A stretch of 64,000 nucleotides of DNA from positions 3,085,501 to 3,149,500 of the forward strand of contig NZ_CP020373.1 in the NCBI RefSeq assembly GCF_003957745.1, read 5' to 3'. The position numbers were made by a program, and so were the translations under genes. The first letter of the stretch is position 1; the number at the start of each line of letters is the position of its first letter. Positions 16,348 to 25,586 of this stretch are shown piece after piece. Under the pieces are notes generated by a model. The model saw nothing but the letters and a program-made list of their open reading frames with translations. It had not been told where the DNA came from and did no database searches. Origin of the DNA: Shewanella khirikhana. Lineage in GTDB: Bacteria > Pseudomonadota > Gammaproteobacteria > Enterobacterales > Shewanellaceae.

Positions 16348-17787
16348 ATGAATGCAGCCACCCAGATGCAGCAAGCCACATCCGGCGAAATAGCCGCAAT
16401 GCAGCAGATTTTTGCCAGCCAGCGCTCGCACTTTGCCAGCCACAGCTATCCGGACTTAAGCAGCCGCAAAGCCGCACTGCAATCGCTGAAAGCCGCACTG
16501 CTCGAACAACAGGATGCGCTAATAGCTGCGCTTTCCCGGGATTATGGCCATCGCAGCGCCGACGACAGCCGTATCTCCGACATCATGCCGGTGGTAAATC
16601 ACATCAACTACACCCTGTCCAACCTCAAGCGCTGGACAAAGCCCAGCCGCCGCCATGCAGGCATACTGCTGGCACCCGCCAGTGTGAAGGTGGAGTATCA
16701 GCCCAAAGGGGTTATTGGCATTATCGTGCCCTGGAACTTCCCGGTGATGTTGAGCCTGGGGCCGCTGGTCACCGCCATTGCCGCTGGTAACAGCGCCATG
16801 CTGAAGATGTCGGAATTTACCCCCGAAACCAACAAGGTGCTTAAATCCCTGCTGGCAAAGGTTTTTGCCGAACATCAGGTGGCAGTTGTTGAAGGCGAAG
16901 CCGATGTGGCCGCCGCGTTCTCGGCCCTCGCCTTCGACCATATTCTGTTTACCGGCTCCACCGCGGTTGGCAAGCATGTGATGCGCGCCGCCAGTGCCAA
17001 TCTGACGCCGGTGACTCTGGAGCTTGGCGGTAAGTCGCCGGTGATTGTGGCGCCAGACATGGACATGGATACCGCCGTTGAGCGGATGATTTATGGCAAG
17101 TGCCTGAATGCCGGACAAATCTGCGTAGCGCCCGACTATGTACTGGTGCCTCAGGGTAAGGAAGATGCCTTTATTGCCGCCTATCAGGCCAATTTTGCCG
17201 CCCTCTATGGCAAGGTTGAAACCAATAACGACTATGGCGCCATCATCAACGAGCGCCAGTGGCAACGGCTGATGCAGGTGCTGGAGGATGCCAAGGCCAG
17301 GGGCGCGACAGTGCACAGTGCCAGCGGTGAAGCGCCGCTCGATGCCATCCGCAAGCTGCCGACCCAGCTTTTGACCAATGTGAATGATGAGATGCTGGTG
17401 TTGCAGGAGGAAATCTTCGGCCCGCTGCTGCCCATCATTCCCTACGCCAGTCTTGAAGACGCCATCGCTTACATCAATGCCCGCCCAAGACCGCTGGCGT
17501 TATACCTGATGAGCTTCGATGGCCAGACCCAGGACAAGGTACTCAAGGCCACCCACTCCGGCGGTGTCTGCCTCAATGAAACCGTATTCCATGTGGCCGC
17601 AGACGATGCGCCCTTTGGCGGCATAGGTCCATCTGGTATGGGGCACTATCACGGCGAAGAAGGCTTTCGCACCTTCAGCCACGCCAAAACCGTGCTCAAG
17701 CGTGGCCGCCTGAATACCGGCAAGCTGGTGCATCCGCCCTACGGCAATGCCATTCAGCAGCTGCTGATGAAAGTATTCTTGCGCTGA
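16348..17787 (+). CDS. Aldehyde dehydrogenase, coniferyl-aldehyde dehydrogenase-like
   Basis: The 479-residue NAD(P)-dependent enzyme oxidises an aldehyde to its acid. Visible are the cofactor segment GVIGIIVPWNFP near 125, GSTAVGKHVM near 206, the general base Glu in TLELGGKSP near 224 and the catalytic Cys in NAGQICVAPDY near 257. The short length and the C-terminal membrane-proximal tail (HPPYGNAIQQLLMKVFLR) resemble coniferyl aldehyde dehydrogenases and long-chain fatty aldehyde dehydrogenases. The substrate is not certain. The stop TGA is followed within 10 bases by tetR, and the operator upstream suggests induction by the aldehyde or a related ligand. Confidence 0.88.
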   Translation: MNAATQMQQATSGEIAAMQQIFASQRSHFASHSYPDLSSRKAALQSLKAALLEQQDALIAALSRDYGHRSADDSRISDIMPVVNHINYTLSNLKRWTKPSRRHAGILLAPASVKVEYQPKGVIGIIVPWNFPVMLSLGPLVTAIAAGNSAMLKMSEFTPETNKVLKSLLAKVFAEHQVAVVEGEADVAAAFSALAFDHILFTGSTAVGKHVMRAASANLTPVTLELGGKSPVIVAPDMDMDTAVERMIYGKCLNAGQICVAPDYVLVPQGKEDAFIAAYQANFAALYGKVETNNDYGAIINERQWQRLMQVLEDAKARGATVHSASGEAPLDAIRKLPTQLLTNVNDEMLVLQEEIFGPLLPIIPYASLEDAIAYINARPRPLALYLMSFDGQTQDKVLKATHSGGVCLNETVFHVAADDAPFGGIGPSGMGHYHGEEGFRTFSHAKTVLKRGRLNTGKLVHPPYGNAIQQLLMKVFLR

Positions 17788-17796
17788 GGTTTGGCT

Positions 17797-18381
17797 ATGA
17801 GCAAAGTCAGCGGCGGCGCAGATAAACGCAGCCTGATCCTGGATGCAGCCCTGAAGCTTTTTAATTCACAGGGCTTTCATGGCACCTCCACCGCCAGCAT
17901 TGCCAAGGCGGCGGGGGTGGCAACCGGCACCCTGTTTCACCACTTTCCCACCAAGGAAGCACTGCTGGAAACGCTGTTTCTGGCAGTGAAAAAGGAGTTT
18001 GCCGACGCCCTTGGCGCCATGGCATTGCCCGGCAGCGACCTGGAGCAGCAGGCCAAAACCCTCTGGCTCGGCGCCCTCGACTGGGGCATAAGCAACCCGG
18101 ATAAACAACAGTTTTTCCAACAGTTTTCACTGTCGGTGGAAATCCCGCTAGCCCTTAGAGAACAAGCGATGCAGGGGATCCTCGGCTTTATCGGCACCAT
18201 GATTAGCCAGGGGCAACAGCAAGGGGTTCTCGCCCATTTGCCGCTGCCGTTAATGCTGGAAAACTGCCACGGCCAGTATCTGTCTGCCACCCGCTTTTTT
18301 CTGGACCGCCCGGAACTTGCCCTGGACCCAGAGCACAGAGACGCTAGCTTTCAGCTGTTCTGGCGTGCCATGCGCCCCTGA
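17797..18381 (+). CDS. TetR-family transcriptional regulator
   Basis: The 194-residue regulator has an N-terminal helix-turn-helix (ASIAKAAGVATGTLFHHFPTK, about residues 31-51) and a divergent ligand-binding domain. The ATG at 17797 with GAGGT at 17786-17790, overlapping the upstream stop, is preferred over a TTG two codons earlier. It is translationally close to the aldehyde dehydrogenase and probably represses that operon through the palindrome at 16306-16323. Confidence 0.92.
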   Translation: MSKVSGGADKRSLILDAALKLFNSQGFHGTSTASIAKAAGVATGTLFHHFPTKEALLETLFLAVKKEFADALGAMALPGSDLEQQAKTLWLGALDWGISNPDKQQFFQQFSLSVEIPLALREQAMQGILGFIGTMISQGQQQGVLAHLPLPLMLENCHGQYLSATRFFLDRPELALDPEHRDASFQLFWRAMRP

Positions 18382-18400
18382 TGAACAGGACTGTGACAAA

Positions 18401-18430
18401 CAAAAAGGGTGCCCAAGGCACCCTTTTTGT
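18401..18430. terminator. Bidirectional terminator between tetR and csgG
   Basis: A perfect hairpin AAAAAGGGTGCC-caa-GGCACCCTTTTT serves the two convergent operons. Confidence 0.92.
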
Positions 18431-18449
18431 TATGGGGAAACAGGCCCAA

Positions 18450-19238
18450 TCAGCCTTCCTGCTCCAGCTGCTGGCTGCCGGGGGCGGTTTGCGAGGCAGA
18501 CCAGTAACCCTGGCGAATGCCTTTTTCAATAAGCTCGGCCACCGCGACTTCAATCGCTTGCTGCACACAAAACTGCACCGGCTCATTGGTGGTAAAGCCT
18601 ACCTCGGCCTCAGCCAGGCGATTAAGGCTGGTGAAGCGAAAGAGTCCTGCGCGCATCTCCTGGGACATCACCCGCTTGGTGGTGTTTACCGACATCAGCA
18701 CCTTACCGCTGTGCACATCCACCGCACGCAAATAGATGGTCACCTGATCCTCACGGTACATTTCAGAGGCGCCAATGCCGTAGTATTCAACCCCCACACC
18801 ACCTGTGCTGGTGTTGGTTTCGTAGCTGATAATGCCGCCTTCAAGCAGCAGTCTGGCATTGGCCATGGTAGGCAGCTCATCGCCTTTCTTCTGGCGATTG
18901 ATAAACTTACGCTCGGTCAACAGGTTTTGCAGCCCTTCACGTTCCACCGGAGTAAACCAGCCCGAATCCAGCAGGGTTTGCACCAGCATGGAGGTGGCGC
19001 CCTGGGTCACGGCGGTGGAGAAGCTGCTTACGTTGGCCTGCGGCTTATATTGCCCGGTTTGGTCACGAAAGGAGTACACGGCCACAGGAATGGGGAATTT
19101 GGGGCCGGGCTGAGCCTTGAGCGACTCCATGGTCTGGCTCAGTGGGTTTACCTGCGCCTCTGTGATATTCAGATCCGGCTTGGGCACAAGGCTGCAACCA
19201 CCCAGAGAAAGCAGCAAAGCTGCGGCTAAGAGTCTCAT
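18450..19238 (-). CDS. csgG: Curli secretion channel lipoprotein
   Basis: CsgG forms the nonameric outer-membrane pore for curli subunits. The 262-residue protein has a lipobox LGGC (Cys15), the conserved segment PIPVAVYSFRDQTGQYK near residue 48, and GASEMYREDQVTIYLRAVD near 155. A C-terminal Gln/Glu tail is present. Its ATG overlaps the csgF stop as ATGA, showing translational coupling in csgE-csgF-csgG. The length is close to E. coli CsgG (277). Confidence 0.96.
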   Translation of the reverse strand: MRLLAAALLLSLGGCSLVPKPDLNITEAQVNPLSQTMESLKAQPGPKFPIPVAVYSFRDQTGQYKPQANVSSFSTAVTQGATSMLVQTLLDSGWFTPVEREGLQNLLTERKFINRQKKGDELPTMANARLLLEGGIISYETNTSTGGVGVEYYGIGASEMYREDQVTIYLRAVDVHSGKVLMSVNTTKRVMSQEMRAGLFRFTSLNRLAEAEVGFTTNEPVQFCVQQAIEVAVAELIEKGIRQGYWSASQTAPGSQQLEQEG

Positions 19239-19630
19239 GGGTTACCTCCATACACGGGCATCTCAATCACTGTCACTTCACCGGTGAGCTGGTTGGTGAT
19301 AGTGAGGATAACCCCGGCGCCATTGGAGGCCACTTCAATGCGGTAATCACCGGTGTCATACACGCCGTCGGTGATATCGCCATCGGCCACCTTGCGGGTG
19401 ATGGAGTTGATAATGTTGCGCTCCAGCGACTCTTTAAAGCGGGTCACAAAGTCTTTTTCGTTGGACGGCGACTGGTTATCGTTCTGGCTTTGGGCCTTGT
19501 TCAGCAGAAACGAGCCATTGAGCGGCGAGCCGCCGAAGCTCGGATTTATCGGGGTGTAGACCAATTCGGTCCCCTGGGCGGAAAAGCCGAGCGCCAGCAC
19601 CGCCATCACTAACATCCTTTTCATTGTCAT
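19235..19630 (-). CDS. csgF: Curli assembly protein
   Basis: CsgF is a secreted partner of CsgG that couples nucleation to the cell surface. The 131-residue precursor has a signal peptide (about residues 1-20) and then the CsgF hallmark ELVYTPINPSFGGSPLNGSF. The ATG at 19630 overlaps the csgE stop; an alternative ATG lies two codons later. It overlaps csgG at the other end. Confidence 0.95.
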   Translation of the reverse strand: MTMKRMLVMAVLALGFSAQGTELVYTPINPSFGGSPLNGSFLLNKAQSQNDNQSPSNEKDFVTRFKESLERNIINSITRKVADGDITDGVYDTGDYRIEVASNGAGVILTITNQLTGEVTVIEMPVYGGNP

Positions 19631-20040
19631 TCCTGTTTGCTGTGTCCGAGTTCTATGTCATCACCGACGATAGCATTGGCCCTGACCTGCGCCAAATAGT
19701 CCACCGTGATAAGTACCGCCTGCTCGGCCTTATCCTTGATTGAGCTGGCTCTGCGGCCAAAGTGAGTGCTGTAAATCTTGGTGCCGTTAATCTCCATCAC
19801 CAGCAAGGTGCCGGCCTGGGGAAATACGGTTTCGGTAAGGGTCACGTTAAAGCCCTGGGTAAAGGGCAATTCGCGCCAATAGGAGGAGTAATAGAAGCTG
19901 AATTCCTTGCCAAAACGGGTCAGAGTCCGGTCGATAACCAGACCGCTGATCTCAACTTCATCGTCGCTGGCCTTCACGCCAAACGAAGAAAAGGATAACA
20001 AGGACAGCAAGATGGCTGCCAATAATGCCTGCTTCAACAT
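19627..20040 (-). CDS. csgE: Curli secretion specificity factor
   Basis: CsgE is a periplasmic adaptor that guides curli subunits to CsgG. From ATG 20040, with AGGAGAGGC directly upstream, the precursor has 137 residues and a clear signal peptide ending near VKA. The mature part contains VEISGLVIDRTLTRFGKEF and a Tyr/Trp-rich FYYSSYWRELPF. A longer frame to 20085 is not needed. No csgA, csgB or csgD lies in the window. Confidence 0.93.
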   Translation of the reverse strand: MLKQALLAAILLSLLSFSSFGVKASDDEVEISGLVIDRTLTRFGKEFSFYYSSYWRELPFTQGFNVTLTETVFPQAGTLLVMEINGTKIYSTHFGRRASSIKDKAEQAVLITVDYLAQVRANAIVGDDIELGHSKQE

Positions 20041-20192
20041 GCCTCTCCTTAGGCCGCAGTGTCCCGCTACATCACTCACGAACAAGCAAGCAATCTATCA
20101 GGAATGGCTCGGAAAGGTCATCATAAAAGGCTAATCTTTACAGCAAATTAGCCCAAAGGTATAGCAGGCGAATTGGCGACTAATACTTTCGT

Positions 20193-21542
20193 TCAGGCGC
20201 TCTGGGCGGGCAAAAACAGCTGTACTGCCAAGCCGCCGCCACTGCGATTTTGCAGGCTGATGCGGCCATCGTGGGCCTCGATGATTTCGCGGCAAAGGGC
20301 AAGCCCAAGTCCGGTGCCCTGCTGCTTGGTGGAGTAAAACGGCAACAGCGCCTGAGACAGCACTTCCGGCGACATCCCCGGCCCTCTGTCCATCACTTCA
20401 ATCACAACCCCCGCGGGGCTGGCAGCCGAAGCTGGCTGAGGCCGAACCGCCATGGCCACCTCCTGTGGCGCCGAGCCGCTTTCATGGGCGTTTTTCAAAA
20501 GGTTCAGCAGCACCTGCTCCAGCTGCACTTCATCGGCAATCAAGGGCTCTGCAGGCAGTTCACCAACCACCACAAATGGGGTTTGCAGCCCAAGCTCATG
20601 GCACAGCCGCGCCATGTCCACCGGCGCCTTGATGGGCCGAGGCAAGCGGGCAAAGCGGGCGTAGCCCTCTATAAACTCGCCCAAATGTGCGGTGCGCTTG
20701 TCGATGGTATCGAAAATCAGATTGAGCCTGGGTTCATCCAACTTGCCCGCCAGCATACGGCCCGAGTTCACCATCGAGCGCATCGGCGCCAGTGAATTAT
20801 TCAGCTCGTGGCTGATAACCCGGATCACCTTTTTCCACACCGCCACTTCCTGACGACTGAGCTCGCGGGTCATCTGCTTGAGCAAAATCAGTTGATGCTC
20901 AAAGCCATTCAGGGTGAAGCGGCCACGGCTGATATGCCAGGTTTCGCTGTCGCCTTCCCGTTCGAGGGTGAACAGGCCATCGGTGTCGCCGGTCAGAATG
21001 GGCGCCATGGGCTCACCGATGGCGGCAGCGAGGGCTGTAAGGGTCATGCCGGTGATGGCTTTGCCGCCGTGGAGTTCATGGCGGGCAGAATCATTGGCGT
21101 AAATGATGTGGCCGCTGCTATCGAGCAGTAACATCAGGTTGGGCGAGTTTTGGATCACCTTATCGAGCAGCAGTTCGCGCTGATACAGATGCTGGCGCTC
21201 ACGGCGCAGTGTCTCGCTGGCGCGGTTAAACAGCGACGAGAGTTTGCTGAGCACTGGGTCGTCACTGCCGGGCAGCGAGGCGCTGAAGTCGTTATCGATA
21301 AGATTCAGCAGCCCAAGCTCCATCGACTTAAGGGCATTGCTGAGCCTGCGGGTCAGCCAGGCGCTTAGCATCAGCGACAAAAGCGCGCCCAGTGCCAGCG
21401 ACGGCAGTAGCCAGTCAACGCCAAAGCGGCTCACCACCAACCACACCAGAGCACTGCCAAGCGCCCAGCTGAACGCAATGGCCAGCAGCAGTCTTGCTCT
21501 TAATCCCAGCGCCGCCAGGGGTTCGTGCTTATCATCCGCCAA
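20193..21542 (-). CDS. Sensor histidine kinase (NtrY/NtrB-like)
   Basis: The 449-residue kinase has two N-terminal membrane helices (about residues 15-62) with almost no periplasmic loop. A HAMP-like linker is followed by a PAS-type domain near 135-230. The phospho-accepting H-box is RVISHELNNSLAPM near residue 240, and the ATPase domain shows an N-box LLNLLKNAHES and G-boxes DRGPGMSP and GTGLGLALCREI. It lies five bases behind the sigma-54 response regulator and is its probable partner. A short periplasmic part suggests sensing within or at the membrane. Confidence 0.93.
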   Translation of the reverse strand: MADDKHEPLAALGLRARLLLAIAFSWALGSALVWLVVSRFGVDWLLPSLALGALLSLMLSAWLTRRLSNALKSMELGLLNLIDNDFSASLPGSDDPVLSKLSSLFNRASETLRRERQHLYQRELLLDKVIQNSPNLMLLLDSSGHIIYANDSARHELHGGKAITGMTLTALAAAIGEPMAPILTGDTDGLFTLEREGDSETWHISRGRFTLNGFEHQLILLKQMTRELSRQEVAVWKKVIRVISHELNNSLAPMRSMVNSGRMLAGKLDEPRLNLIFDTIDKRTAHLGEFIEGYARFARLPRPIKAPVDMARLCHELGLQTPFVVVGELPAEPLIADEVQLEQVLLNLLKNAHESGSAPQEVAMAVRPQPASAASPAGVVIEVMDRGPGMSPEVLSQALLPFYSTKQQGTGLGLALCREIIEAHDGRISLQNRSGGGLAVQLFLPAQSA

Positions 21543-21547
21543 GGACT

Positions 21548-22996
21548 TTACTCACTCTCTTTGGAGGGCTTGCCCTCAATGCCGAACTTTTCCATGCGCC
21601 GGTACAGCGCCTGACGGCTAAGGCCGAAGGACTTGGCCACCCGGGCTATTACCCCGCGATGCTCTGCGAGCGCCGCTTCAATCTCACTGCGATCGGGCTT
21701 GCTGTTGATTGACTCAGGAGTCGCTGCTGTAGCGGCAGTCGCCACAGACTCAGAAATCTGGGTGGACGCCGCAAACGCCGCCGGAGAGGTTGCGCCGGCG
21801 GCTGAATTGACGGGTGACACTGCCGTCAGACCGAAATCGGCAGCGCTCAGGGCCTCGGCCCGTGCCAGTATAGATGCGCGTTTACAGGCGTTTTCAAGCT
21901 CACGCACGTTGCCCGGCCAGTTGTGGGCCAGCAGCGCCGCCCTGGCCTGAGCATCCAGCTCGCGACCGCCGGTAAAGTGCGCCACTAGTGGTAATACATC
22001 GTCTTTGCGCTCCGCCAGTGGCGGCAACGCCAGTTCGACCACATTGAGACGGTAGAAAAGGTCTTCGCGGAAACGGCCGTCGATAATGTCCTGCCGCAGG
22101 TCCGCATTGGTGGCACTCAGCACCCGCACCTTACACTTGCGGGTTTGATGGCTGCCAAGGCGCTCAAATTCACCGGTTTGCAGCACCCGCAGCAACTTGA
22201 TTTGGCCGGAGAGTGGCAGGTTGCCAATTTCATCCAGAAACAGGGTGCCGCCATCGGCGGCTTCAAAACGACCAATCCGCGCCTTGGTAGCACCGGTAAA
22301 GGCACCGGCCTCGGCGCCAAAAAGCTCAGCTTCCATCAGCTCTATCGGCAGCGCCCCCACATTCACCTTGATAAAGGGTTTATCTTTTAGCGGCGAGTTG
22401 GCGTGCAGTATATCAGCGAGGCGATCTTTTCCGGCGCCATTGGGGCCTGTGATAAGTACAGATACATCGGATTTGGCCAGCTGCAGCGCCAAATCGACAC
22501 AGCGCTCCATCGCCGGGCTGCCAAACACCAGACCGCAGAGGTCGGCTTCATCAAATACCGCAGTACGCTCCGCCTTCTGGCGCTTAAGTTCACCATTTTC
22601 ACGGGACAACTTATGCAGCGAAATCAGGTTGCCGATACTGGTGAGCAGCTTGGCATCGTCCCAGGGCTTGCCCTGATAATCGGCGGCGCCGGCTTTCATC
22701 AGCTCCACCGCCATTTCAAGCTCGGTCCAGGCGGTCAGCAAAATGATCGGAATGGATGGACATTCAGCGCGGATGGCATGGAACAGCTCGCGCCCTTCCT
22801 CACCACTGGTGGTATCGCGGGTGAAGTTCATGTCCTGGATCACCAGCGCAAATTCATGCTCGCCAATGGCCTTCAGCGCCGCTTCCGGGCTCTGCACACA
22901 ATGGCTTTTATAGCCGTTCAGCTCGAGCATTAGCGAAAGCGCCTGACAAACATCCAGATTGTCGTCGACGATGAGTATCTTATCCATTTGATTCAT
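21548..22996 (-). CDS. Sigma-54-dependent response regulator (NtrC family)
   Basis: The 482-residue regulator has an N-terminal receiver with acidic pocket ILIVDDN and a phosphorylatable Asp in FALVIQDMNF. The AAA+ domain shows Walker A GPNGAGKDR, the sigma-54 contact loop GAFTGA and Walker B GGTLFLDEIGNLP. A Fis-type helix-turn-helix at the C-terminus (GVIARVAKSFGLSRQALYRRMEKF) follows an Ala/Ser/Thr-rich linker. Walker A ends GKD rather than the usual GKE. The neighbouring exporter genes and the sigma-54 promoter at 27753-27769 point to control of that operon. Confidence 0.95.
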   Translation of the reverse strand: MNQMDKILIVDDNLDVCQALSLMLELNGYKSHCVQSPEAALKAIGEHEFALVIQDMNFTRDTTSGEEGRELFHAIRAECPSIPIILLTAWTELEMAVELMKAGAADYQGKPWDDAKLLTSIGNLISLHKLSRENGELKRQKAERTAVFDEADLCGLVFGSPAMERCVDLALQLAKSDVSVLITGPNGAGKDRLADILHANSPLKDKPFIKVNVGALPIELMEAELFGAEAGAFTGATKARIGRFEAADGGTLFLDEIGNLPLSGQIKLLRVLQTGEFERLGSHQTRKCKVRVLSATNADLRQDIIDGRFREDLFYRLNVVELALPPLAERKDDVLPLVAHFTGGRELDAQARAALLAHNWPGNVRELENACKRASILARAEALSAADFGLTAVSPVNSAAGATSPAAFAASTQISESVATAATAATPESINSKPDRSEIEAALAEHRGVIARVAKSFGLSRQALYRRMEKFGIEGKPSKESE

Positions 22997-23060
22997 TTTG
23001 AGTAATTTTGCTAAACCTTAACTTAAGGGCCCGCAATTTGCGAGCCCTCGTTCGACCAGC

Positions 23061-24275
23061 TTATACGCTTCGGGTGGCAATGGATGGGGAGATTGCCGCC
23101 GCCTTTCTGGCCGGGATAATCACCGCAACCGTCGTTACCAAAAACAGCAGCGCCACCGTCATCGCCGGATATTGCCAGGCCAGGGCATCCAGGCTGAAAA
23201 ACGCCATCAGCTGACGGCTGAGCTCAAAAGCCAGCAGCGAGCCTATCAGAGCGCCAGCCCCCAGCAGCAGGTAGTTTTCGGTCAGGAACCAGCCCAGAAT
23301 ATTGCCACGGGTGGCTCCAAGCGCGCGGCGGGTGCCGATTTGCTTGGTGCGCCGCTCGATATTGAACATCACCATGCCCGACAGTCCCAGAGCGGTAATG
23401 CCCAGCAACAGCACTATCATGGCCCCGAGCACAAAGGCCATCATGGCGTGTTGCGCATAAGCCCGCTCGCGGTATTCGGCGATACTTCTGAAGGAAAACA
23501 GTACCCGGCGAGGGTCGTCCTTGTGCAGCGCTTCCTTAATGGCTTCCCTAAGATAAGAGTGATCCACCGCATCGGCGCGCACCACTATGGTGTTGAACTG
23601 CCCACCGCCATTCATATTGACGTTCACCATCACGCTGTTTTCAATGTCGTCGTTATTTACCCAGGCGCCCTGGAGTTTCTCAACCACACCGACAATAGTG
23701 AATACCTTACTGCCCTCATACACCCGCTTGCCAATGGGGCTTTCCTCACCAAAGGCTTCCTTGGCATAGGTCTTGGTAACCAGCACCTCGCGGGGCACTT
23801 CAGTATCATCCAGGCCCTGAGCGATACGACCGGGCAGGAAGTTGCGCCCCTCAATCAGCTTGAGACCAAAGGCATCCAGCAGGTATTCATCGCCCATATA
23901 AACCGCCATTCCGGGCAAACTTTTGGAGGTTTCAGGGTCGGGGCCATCATTAAAGCCCGACATCCAACCGCTGCTGCCAAGTGGCAGCATGTTGGCCGGT
24001 GCCGCAGCTTTCACCCCGGGCAGACCACGCAATATATCCATATCGCGCTGGCTGCGGGCCATTAAATCCATGCCCTCGCCATAGTTGTACAACTTGAAGG
24101 TAAGCACTTCTGATTCGGCGACACCGGAGGAGCGCTCCATCAGGCCCAGACGCTGATGAATGATAAAGGCCGCATTGGCCACTATGGCTACCGACAGGAT
24201 AATTTGCAGCAGCAGCAGGATCGGCGCGCTGCGGCTTCGCAGCATGGCGCTCAAAATAGGTTTAATCGCAGTCAT
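23061..24275 (-). CDS. ABC exporter permease, MacB/FtsX type (second copy)
   Basis: The 404-residue protein has the MacB fold: one N-terminal helix (about 17-38), a large periplasmic core with 'VLTFKLYNYGEG', and three C-terminal helices with the FtsX motif NIERRTKQIGTRRALGATRGNIL near residue 308. It starts 10 bases behind the first permease. With the ATPase and fusion protein it should form a tripartite exporter for a peptide, macrolide or lipid-like substrate; which one cannot be told. Confidence 0.92.
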   Translation of the reverse strand: MTAIKPILSAMLRSRSAPILLLLQIILSVAIVANAAFIIHQRLGLMERSSGVAESEVLTFKLYNYGEGMDLMARSQRDMDILRGLPGVKAAAPANMLPLGSSGWMSGFNDGPDPETSKSLPGMAVYMGDEYLLDAFGLKLIEGRNFLPGRIAQGLDDTEVPREVLVTKTYAKEAFGEESPIGKRVYEGSKVFTIVGVVEKLQGAWVNNDDIENSVMVNVNMNGGGQFNTIVVRADAVDHSYLREAIKEALHKDDPRRVLFSFRSIAEYRERAYAQHAMMAFVLGAMIVLLLGITALGLSGMVMFNIERRTKQIGTRRALGATRGNILGWFLTENYLLLGAGALIGSLLAFELSRQLMAFFSLDALAWQYPAMTVALLFLVTTVAVIIPARKAAAISPSIATRSV

Positions 24276-24284
24276 GGCCGCTCC

Positions 24285-25577
24285 TTATTGGCTCTTGAGA
24301 TACACGCTGGGTTTGGTTCGACAAATCACCCATGCCGGATACATACCCGCCAACATGGCCGAACTGATGGCAATAGCGGGGGCAATAAACCAGATGCTGG
24401 GGTCAAGATTATCCATGCCATCCAGCAAAAACCTTTTGCTCAGATATTGCAAAGCCACCCAGGCCCACAGCAATCCCAGGGCGCCGCCCAAGGCGCCTAT
24501 CATGCCCACTTCCACCATATGCTGAGCAAAGATATGGCCCTTGCTGGCACCAATGGCGCGGCGCACTCCGACTTCCGGCGCCCGCTTGAGGAACTTGCTC
24601 AGCATCAGGCCGAGAATATTCACCAGACACACCAGCAAAAACAGCAGGCTAAGACCAATCAGAATTTTGTTGTCTTCGGGAACAACCTTGTTGTCGATAA
24701 GGTGCTGGGCCACATCATTGAGCCTCACCCAGGAGGTACGACTCTTGTCGGTGAAGCGCCCCAGTTGCTGCTGGCTGTCAACGTAGCCATCAAGAAAGTT
24801 GCGGTAGTTTTCGCGCTCGGCCGGGGTATCGAGCTCGGCCCAGAACTGCACCCAGGTTTTTTCGGTGTTAAACAAACCGCCATCTTCATATTTCCAGCCA
24901 CTGACATTGCCCCAGGGGTCATATTTTTCCTGCGCCAGCAACGAGAAGGGTACAAATAGCACTTCGGTCTCGTCTGTAGGGCCGTTGTGCAGATCATAGA
25001 ACTTCGGCAGCACATGCCAGTCGTCAATCACCCCAACAATGCGAAAGGGCTTGTCGTTCAGGAACACCACCTCACCGACACTGTTACTGCCGTTAAACAG
25101 CCGGTCGTTGACTTTCTTGGCTATCACCACCACGTTGGCCGGTTCAGTATCCACACTGACATCCCAGGCGCCGCCAAACAGGAAAGGCACCGAGAACATG
25201 GCAAAGAAGTCGCGGTCGGTTACCCGCACATCTTCCAGCTTGGGCTCAATATCAGGATTCGACGAGGTCAACGCCAGCCCGGTGCGGATCATGGCCGCTT
25301 TGCGCGGCGCCGCATCTGACTTGCGCAGGTTCATGGCGTCCTGATAGGTCAGATTGACCACGAACTCATCCCAGGTGTCCGGTCCCTGGCTCCACAGGTT
25401 TACCGAATAGAGCTTATCGCTGCGATCCCCGGCGGGGTTGTTCGCCATCAGCTGATGCACATTGAGGGTCATGATGGTGATGCCAATGCCAATGGAGATG
25501 GCCATCACCATCAGCAACGACATCATCGGCGTCTTGCGGATAGAGCGCCAGGCGAGATCCAAATAATGACTGAACAT
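24285..25577 (-). CDS. ABC exporter permease, MacB/FtsX type (first copy)
   Basis: A 430-residue MacB-like permease with an N-terminal helix (about 20-40), a large periplasmic domain including VVIAKKVNDRLFNGSNSVGE, and the FtsX block LKRAPEVGVRRAIGASKGHIF near residue 330 followed by two further helices. Its ATPase gene ends 9 bases upstream. Having two different permeases implies a heterodimeric transporter. Confidence 0.92.
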   Translation of the reverse strand: MFSHYLDLAWRSIRKTPMMSLLMVMAISIGIGITIMTLNVHQLMANNPAGDRSDKLYSVNLWSQGPDTWDEFVVNLTYQDAMNLRKSDAAPRKAAMIRTGLALTSSNPDIEPKLEDVRVTDRDFFAMFSVPFLFGGAWDVSVDTEPANVVVIAKKVNDRLFNGSNSVGEVVFLNDKPFRIVGVIDDWHVLPKFYDLHNGPTDETEVLFVPFSLLAQEKYDPWGNVSGWKYEDGGLFNTEKTWVQFWAELDTPAERENYRNFLDGYVDSQQQLGRFTDKSRTSWVRLNDVAQHLIDNKVVPEDNKILIGLSLLFLLVCLVNILGLMLSKFLKRAPEVGVRRAIGASKGHIFAQHMVEVGMIGALGGALGLLWAWVALQYLSKRFLLDGMDNLDPSIWFIAPAIAISSAMLAGMYPAWVICRTKPSVYLKSQ

Positions 25578-25586
25578 AGCGCCCCC

